Assembly (NCBI GenBank): GCA_031275075.1
Contig: JAISPI010000178.1
Coordinates: 1 to 11,088, forward strand
Reading direction: 5' to 3'
DNA from: Burkholderiales bacterium
GTDB lineage: Bacteria; Pseudomonadota; Gammaproteobacteria; Burkholderiales; Casimicrobiaceae
Length of the DNA stretch: 11,088 nt
This document shows positions 7,994 through 11,088 of the stretch, one piece after another. Made by a program: the position numbers and the translations under genes. Under the pieces are notes generated by a model, which worked only from the letters and a program-made list of their open reading frames with translations, was not told the DNA's origin and made no database searches. Positions within the stretch are counted from its first letter, which is position 1. Each line of letters starts with the position of its first letter.

Positions 7994-8174
7994 GGCCGGA
8001 CTCTACGGTACCGATCCGGCTCGGTCAATACGGCAAGTCCCTTCCCCCAAAGGATGGCGGCAAAGCCGACGGGGGTTTGACTCAACTAAGGCCTCAACGA
8101 AAACCCCTTGACCGGAAGACATAAAACGGCCAGCATAACGGTTACGCTTTCTAACCCATAAAGAGGAGGTCTGC
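7994..8174. promoter_or_regulatory. Divergent intergenic region between ccoI and the uspA-like gene
   Basis: Promoters for both ccoI (minus) and the stress-protein gene (plus) should lie here. I see an inverted repeat of 7-bp arms, GGGGTTT at 8072-8078 and AAACCCC at 8101-8107, enclosing a short palindrome TTGACTCAA (8077-8085). A -35-like TTGACC lies at 8108-8113, but no well-spaced -10 follows it. No site fits the FNR consensus. The regulator is unknown. Confidence 0.35.
8164..8170 (+). promoter_or_regulatory. Strong ribosome binding site of the uspA-like gene
   Basis: AGGAGGT is a near-perfect Shine-Dalgarno sequence. It ends 4 nt before the ATG at 8175 and fixes the start of the stress-protein gene. 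Confidence 0.85.
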
Positions 8175-8618
8175 ATGTACAAAAAAATATTGGTCGCCAC
8201 TGACGGTTCGCCGCTTTCCGATAAAGCCATCGATCAGGCCATCGAAGTAGCGGTTGCGTTAAAAGCCAAGCTTTTCGTTTTCTACGCCTCCCCCAGTTAT
8301 CCGCTGCCCGCCTACGCCGGTGGTGTTGTGTACGAACCGATTTCCAAAAAAGAATTTGCTGCCTTTGTCACCGAAGAAGCCGAAAAAATCCTTGCGGCCG
8401 CGGAAGACAAAATCAAAAAGGCCAATGTGGAATGCTCCAGCATACACGTTCTTGCCGCAACACCATGGGAAGCAATTCTTGGCGCAGCCAATGAAAACAA
8501 CTGCGAGCTGATCGTCATGGCTTCGCACGGACGTCGTGGTATCTCCGCCATGCTGCTCGGCAGCGAAACACAAAAAGTGTTGACGCATTCGACATTGCCG
8601 GTGCTGGTCATCCGGTAA
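8175..8618 (+). CDS. UspA-family universal stress protein
   Basis: This is a 147-residue single-domain universal stress protein, a soluble cytoplasmic alpha/beta nucleotide-binding fold. The N-terminal strand MYKKILVATDGSPLSDKAID contains the conserved Asp (D10) and the first loop. The C-terminal motif ASHGRRGISAMLLGS corresponds to the ATP-binding G-x2-G-x9-G-S signature. Its first glycine is replaced by alanine, a common variation. The end, THSTLPVLVIR, is the usual last strand. An acidic/lysine-rich helix (KKEFAAFVTEEAEKILAAAE) lies in the middle. It is probably ATP-binding, but its exact role cannot be read from sequence. It is transcribed away from the cbb3 cluster and ends in its own terminator. 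UspA genes often sit near low-oxygen respiration genes, but no FNR box was found here. A specific symbol is not justified. Confidence 0.93.
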   Translation: MYKKILVATDGSPLSDKAIDQAIEVAVALKAKLFVFYASPSYPLPAYAGGVVYEPISKKEFAAFVTEEAEKILAAAEDKIKKANVECSSIHVLAATPWEAILGAANENNCELIVMASHGRRGISAMLLGSETQKVLTHSTLPVLVIR

Positions 8619-8667
8619 CGACAAGAGATTGATCTCTCTTTAAACTTGTTTTTAATTCTGACAGATC

Positions 8668-8692
8668 AAGGGCGCCAAGGCGCCCTTTTTTT
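8668..8692 (+). terminator. Rho-independent terminator of the uspA-like gene
   Basis: A G+C-rich stem, AAGGGCGC pairing with GCGCCCTT around a CAAG tetraloop, is followed by seven T (8686-8692). It lies 50 bp after the stop codon of the stress-protein gene. A smaller hairpin, AGAGAT-TG-ATCTCT at 8624-8637, precedes it and has no clear role. Confidence 0.9.
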
Positions 8693-8700
8693 AGTGGTCT

Positions 8701-8724
8701 CCTCTCACCCGCTTGTGGGAGAGG
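8701..8724. repeat. Palindrome resembling a dispersed CCCTCTCCC/GGGAGAGGG intergenic repeat
   Basis: CCTCTCaCC at the left pairs with GGGAGAGG at the right around a GCTTGT-containing loop, with one bulged A. Palindromes of this kind with a CGCTTG-like loop are common between genes in many proteobacterial genomes. Only one copy is in the window, so dispersal is recalled knowledge rather than something seen here. Confidence 0.45.
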
Positions 8725-8748
8725 GAAAATCAGAAACCAGAAATTAAC

Positions 8749-8780
8749 CGCAAAGAGCAGAAACTTCTGCGCTCTTTGCG
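8749..8780. repeat. Long imperfect hairpin CGCAAAGAGC...GCTCTTTGCG
   Basis: Perfect 10-bp arms at 8749-8758 and 8771-8780 enclose a second short pairing, AGAA (8759-8762) with TTCT (8765-8768), with a GC bulge on the right side. There is no T tract, so it is not a classic terminator. The CGCAAAGA and CTTTGCG units resemble intergenic repeats known from proteobacterial genomes. Confidence 0.5.
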
Positions 8781-9016
8781 TTCTTCGCATCTCGACACAC
8801 GGGCGGCAAATTGCCTCCCGCGCAGTTTCCTAATTCCTGTCTCCAGTGAGGTCTAAAAAACACAGTCCGCAGGAGTCTCCAGCTTTTTTTTTGCAGCAAA
8901 GGTGTCACAGACCGTCAATTTCAGGCAGACTGCTTTGCAATGCGCTGTCGACGCGCATCGGCTATCGACAACCCAAGGCAACCCTAATCGGATTCACGAT
9001 TTTCCCGCTTCTTTCT

Positions 9017-9032
9017 GAAAGGAATGAAAATG
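9017..9032 (+). promoter_or_regulatory. Strong ribosome binding site and alternative ATG, out of frame with the long ORF at 11 C
   Basis: GAAAGGA (9017-9023) lies 6 nt before the ATG at 9030. Another ATG at 9024 is in the same frame but too close to the ribosome binding site. From 9030 the frame reads MSLCTKFITCTPPPATSLA and stops at 9087-9089. The long gene's own first ATG (9056) has no visible ribosome binding site, and its frame has a stop at 9044-9046. The better initiation signal therefore feeds a frame that joins the gene only if the C tract changes by +1 or -2. Confidence 0.65.
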
Positions 9033-9055
9033 TCTTTGTGTACTAAGTTTATAAC

Positions 9056-10855
9056 ATGTACCCCCCCCCCCGCTACCTCATTAGCATAATTAAGCGTTTG
9101 GCCGGGCTTTCTCTCAAGCAGACTTCGCCCACCCACTCCCTTTTCAAGCATCTCCTCCCCGCGTTTTTCTGCGCCGCCCTGTCAGTGTTCGCGCTGCCCA
9201 CGCACGCGCAAAGCGGCGCTTTTACGATCACCCAAGCGACAGGCTGGAGCTACGCGTCCAACACGCTGACCATCACAGCGAACGGCGCCTACACCATTAC
9301 GATGGCGACGGTGGGCAGCACCACTACCGTCGATCGTATCGTAGTTGATTCCGGCGTCACGGCAAACATCACGCTCAATGGCGTACGCATCAACAGGAGT
9401 GCAACAGCCAACACCGCTGCCTATGACATAACAGGCGCGACGGTGAACCTCACGCTTCAGGGAAACAGCACGCTTAGAAGCGGCGAAAATCGCGCGGGGC
9501 TGCAAGCCCCGTCCGGCGCCACGCTGCTGATCGACGGCTCGGGCAGCCTGTCCGCCACAGGCGGCTTCGCCAGTGCAGGCATCGGTGGCTACGATGCCGC
9601 AGGTTTCCGTGACGGCGGCAACATTACCATCAACAACGGCACAGTGACAGCCACGGGCGGATACTACGGCGCAGGTATCGGTGGTGGCAACGGCGGCAAC
9701 GGCGGCACGATTCGCATTAACGATGGTACGGTAACCGCCACGGGGGGCAATGACTTGGGCGCTGGCATCGGCGGTGGCGACGGGGGCAGCGGGGGCACCA
9801 TCACCATCGACGGCGGTACGATCACGGCCACGGGCGGAAACAATGCTTCAGGCATCGGCGGCGGCGGTAGCAGTGGAAGCAGCAATGGTGGTAGCGGCGG
9901 CACCATCACCATAAATGACGGCTCGGTGACGGCCACGGGCGGGGTCTCTGGAGCAGGGATCGGCGGCAGCATATACGGTGCAGGCGGTATTATCACCATT
10001 CACGGCGGCACGGTGACCGCCACGGGCGGTCGCGGCGGTGGCGCTGGCATCGGCGGCGGCTTGTCTGGAAGCGATGGCGGCACCATCATCATCGACGGCG
10101 GCACGATCACGGCCACGGGCGGCAGCTTCGGCGGCGCGGGCATCGGCAGCGGCGGAGCTGAAAGCGATCCTAGCAGAGGTGCTTCCGGCGCCATCACCAT
10201 TACAGGCAATGCTAACGTGACCGCCATAGGTGGGGACACCGATATTAGTTATTCCGTTGGCGGAGGCGCAGGCATCGGCTCCGGCGCCTCGACATCTGCT
10301 GTTGGCATTGTTGGCGTAGTAAACACGATTACCATTTCCACAATCGGAACGGTTTCCGCAACGGGCGGCACGGGCAGTACCGGAAACGGCGCGGCCATCG
10401 GCCAAGGTGGCAAAAACAACGGTCCCGGCGCAGGCATCACAAGCTGGACATCCCCCTCCGCGCAAACAGCCATCGTGGGCAATACCGCTACCTTTGGCGT
10501 GACGGTAACACCAGCCGCAGGAACGCCTTTGCCCTCGTTGGCCTATCAGTGGCAGGAGTCCACAGATGGCGGCGCCACTTTTGGCACAGTGGGCAGCGCA
10601 ATATTGGCCAGCTACACGACCGTTCCAACCACAGCAGCAATGAATGGCTATCAATACCGTAATGTGCTGACGGCTTCAAACGTCAACAGCGACAGCACAG
10701 GAACCATCACGATCACCGGCACGCCCGCGACGCTGACGGTCACCGCAAGAAACGCCACGGTATCGGTTCCGACGACAGGTAACGAGGTTTTGATCGCGCT
10801 TGGCGTGTTATTGGCGGTCTTGGGCGCCGGAGCGTTGCGGCGGAAGTTTGTGTAG
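9056..10855 (+). CDS. Secreted glycine-rich repeat protein with Ig-like domain and VPTTG C-terminal tail, probably surface-exposed
   Basis: This 599-residue protein is not assigned to a named gene. In order it has an N-terminal extension with PPP from the C tract; a signal peptide (about 28-51) with probable cleavage after THA51; a beta-rich region (52-150); and about nine degenerate repeats (roughly 155-455) built on G-x-ITI-xxGT-V/I-TATGG-xxGAGIGGG. An Ig-like domain follows (about 463-563, with YQWQESTDGGATF and NGYQYRNVL). The tail has VPTTG (571-575), a hydrophobic stretch (578-594) and RRK. The repeats suggest a right-handed beta-helix like those of carbohydrate-binding or adhesin proteins, but that is inference. 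The VPTTG-helix-basic ending resembles LPXTG or IPTL-CTERM sorting signals. The ATG at 9056 is the only in-frame start before the tract and lacks a ribosome binding site. The better start is at 9030 if the tract has 12 or 9 C. A strong terminator follows. Confidence 0.85.
   Translation: MYPPPRYLISIIKRLAGLSLKQTSPTHSLFKHLLPAFFCAALSVFALPTHAQSGAFTITQATGWSYASNTLTITANGAYTITMATVGSTTTVDRIVVDSGVTANITLNGVRINRSATANTAAYDITGATVNLTLQGNSTLRSGENRAGLQAPSGATLLIDGSGSLSATGGFASAGIGGYDAAGFRDGGNITINNGTVTATGGYYGAGIGGGNGGNGGTIRINDGTVTATGGNDLGAGIGGGDGGSGGTITIDGGTITATGGNNASGIGGGGSSGSSNGGSGGTITINDGSVTATGGVSGAGIGGSIYGAGGIITIHGGTVTATGGRGGGAGIGGGLSGSDGGTIIIDGGTITATGGSFGGAGIGSGGAESDPSRGASGAITITGNANVTAIGGDTDISYSVGGGAGIGSGASTSAVGIVGVVNTITISTIGTVSATGGTGSTGNGAAIGQGGKNNGPGAGITSWTSPSAQTAIVGNTATFGVTVTPAAGTPLPSLAYQWQESTDGGATFGTVGSAILASYTTVPTTAAMNGYQYRNVLTASNVNSDSTGTITITGTPATLTVTARNATVSVPTTGNEVLIALGVLLAVLGAGALRRKFV
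9061..9071 (+). repeat. Poly-C tract (11 C) at the 5' end of the secreted repeat-protein gene
   Basis: Eleven uninterrupted C begin in the second codon of the long frame. Tracts of this length are hypermutable by slipped-strand mispairing and are typical switches of phase-variable surface genes. The tract lies between the well-initiated ATG (9030) and the signal peptide, so its length decides the reading frame. The exact count may also be a sequencing artefact. Confidence 0.8.
9518..10420 (+). repeat. About nine degenerate in-frame repeats within the secreted protein gene
   Basis: Units of roughly 25-40 codons recur with a GGCGGCACCATCACCAT...GACGGCGG...ACGGCCACGGGCGG...GGCATCGGCGGC backbone. 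At protein level each reads about GG-T-ITI-xGG-T-V/I-TATGG, then a variable loop, then AGIGGG. Loops between the units vary in length and sequence (for example GNGGN, GSSGSSNGGS, SIYGAG). The first and the last two units are the most diverged. Similar units can recombine, so unit number may differ between strains. Confidence 0.85.
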
Positions 10856-10884
10856 GTTGGCGGTGAACGTAGCGAACCCCAACA
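10855..10884. repeat. Short palindrome overlapping the stop codon, resembling a dispersed intergenic repeat
   Basis: GTTGG-c-GGT at 10856-10864 pairs with ACC-CCAAC at 10876-10883 around the loop GAACGTAGCGA. The sequence resembles a GTTGGGGTGAGCGTAGCGAACCCCAAC-type repeat found between genes in various proteobacteria, recalled and not searched. It starts on the last base of the TAG stop codon. Confidence 0.4.
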
Positions 10885-10924
10885 ACACAACATCGCACAA
10901 CATCAAAACCCTTTTTTCGATGTC

Positions 10925-10955
10925 AAGAAAGCCCCACACGGGGCTTTCTTTTTTT
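10925..10955 (+). terminator. Rho-independent terminator of the secreted repeat-protein gene
   Basis: An 11-bp perfect stem, AAGAAAGCCCC pairing with GGGGCTTTCTT around ACAC, is followed by a T run to 10955. It lies 70 bp after the stop codon. Because the stem starts with AA and is bounded by only a few A on the left, it works mainly on the plus strand. Confidence 0.92.
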
Positions 10956-10970
10956 GAATATCTCTCCCTC

Positions 10971-11088
10971 TGTTCAGACCGGAGACATCATTGACACATT
11001 GTTCGGGGACATGGTGGACGCTTTCAAAAAGATTTTCCCACATAAGCGGAGCCTTGTTTCAGGTCAATCTGCCCCACTTTTGTGCTGT
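10971..11088. other. Unassigned right edge with an imperfect direct repeat; possible mobile-element end
   Basis: No gene is visible. Two related units begin with TGTTC, at 10971 and 11000. Both contain GG-A/G-GACAT followed by a T-x-GAC segment, so CCGGAGACATCATTGACAC resembles TCGGGGACATGGTGGACGC. Such sequence resembles what I remember of insertion-sequence left ends, where similar units precede a transposase, but no transposase or inverted repeat is in the window. The rest of the edge is unremarkable. Confidence 0.3.

Larger units (their letters stand above)
8693..9055. other. 363-bp gene-less stretch with palindromes and the accessory gene's leader
   Basis: I see no credible gene in either direction. 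From left to right it holds a CTCTC/GAGAG hairpin (8701-8724), a longer CGCAAAGAGC hairpin (8749-8780), a poly-T run (8885-8892), and an inverted repeat TGTCGA...TCGACA (about 8946-8970). It ends with the ribosome binding site and ATG at 9017-9032 ahead of the repeat-protein gene. No convincing -35/-10 pair was found for that gene. Confidence 0.5.

Noticed and set aside
8846..9046. Small open frame of 66 codons upstream of the repeat-protein gene
   Set aside because: Non-ATG start, no ribosome binding site, no recognisable protein features. It is simply the long gene's frame up to its upstream stop.
9518..10420. CRISPR array
   Set aside because: The repeated units are in frame, degenerate, and have no uniform repeat and spacer lengths; they are protein-coding repeats.
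9848..10654. Long minus-strand open frame of 268 residues opposite the repeat-protein gene
   Set aside because: It lies opposite the G+C-rich repeats, is dominated by Ala, Gly, Arg and Cys, and has no ribosome binding site or recognisable domain. It is a shadow of the repeat gene.

Overview
This window carries a complete cbb3-type cytochrome c oxidase gene set. All of these genes lie on the minus strand, so transcription runs right to left. A universal stress protein gene on the plus strand diverges from the cluster. Beyond it lies a separate accessory locus with a glycine-rich, repeat-built secreted protein. The organism is a Gram-negative, aerobic or microaerobic proteobacterium, most likely a betaproteobacterium. 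This is inferred from the gene order ccoI-ccoS-ccoN-ccoO-ccoQ-ccoP-ccoG-ccoH and from the protein sequences; no database search was possible.

Layout in transcription order on the minus strand: ccoI (Cu+-exporting P1B ATPase, 7993-5432), ccoS (5382-5179), a promoter region with an FNR/ANR-like box and a -10 element (5106-5066), ccoN (5029-3590), ccoO (3572-2955), ccoQ (2948-2739), ccoP (2742-1819), a hairpin-plus-T-tract terminator (1777-1732), ccoG (1645-227), and the 5' part of ccoH/fixH (206-1, cut by the window edge). CcoN, CcoO and CcoP are the catalytic and electron-entry subunits. CcoQ is the small accessory subunit. CcoG, CcoH, CcoI and CcoS assemble the enzyme and supply its copper. 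The FNR-like box fits induction of ccoNOQP when oxygen is low.

On the plus strand, a UspA-family gene (8175-8618) has a strong ribosome binding site and ends in its own terminator (8668-8692). Positions 8693-9055 hold no convincing gene. They contain two hairpin-forming palindromes that look like dispersed intergenic repeats, followed by the 5' region of the next gene.

The accessory gene (9056-10855) encodes a 599-residue exported protein. It has a signal peptide, about nine degenerate beta-strand/glycine repeats, an Ig-like domain, and a VPTTG-hydrophobic-RRK tail resembling a surface-sorting signal. It ends in a strong terminator (10925-10955).

The most interesting point is at the 5' end of this gene. 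A run of 11 C lies right after the ATG of the long frame. An upstream ATG at 9030 has a much better ribosome binding site, but with 11 C it leads to a stop after 19 codons. With 12 or 9 C it would enter the long frame. This is the layout expected of a phase-variable surface protein switched by slipped-strand mispairing. The last ~120 bases may be the edge of a mobile element, but this is weakly supported.
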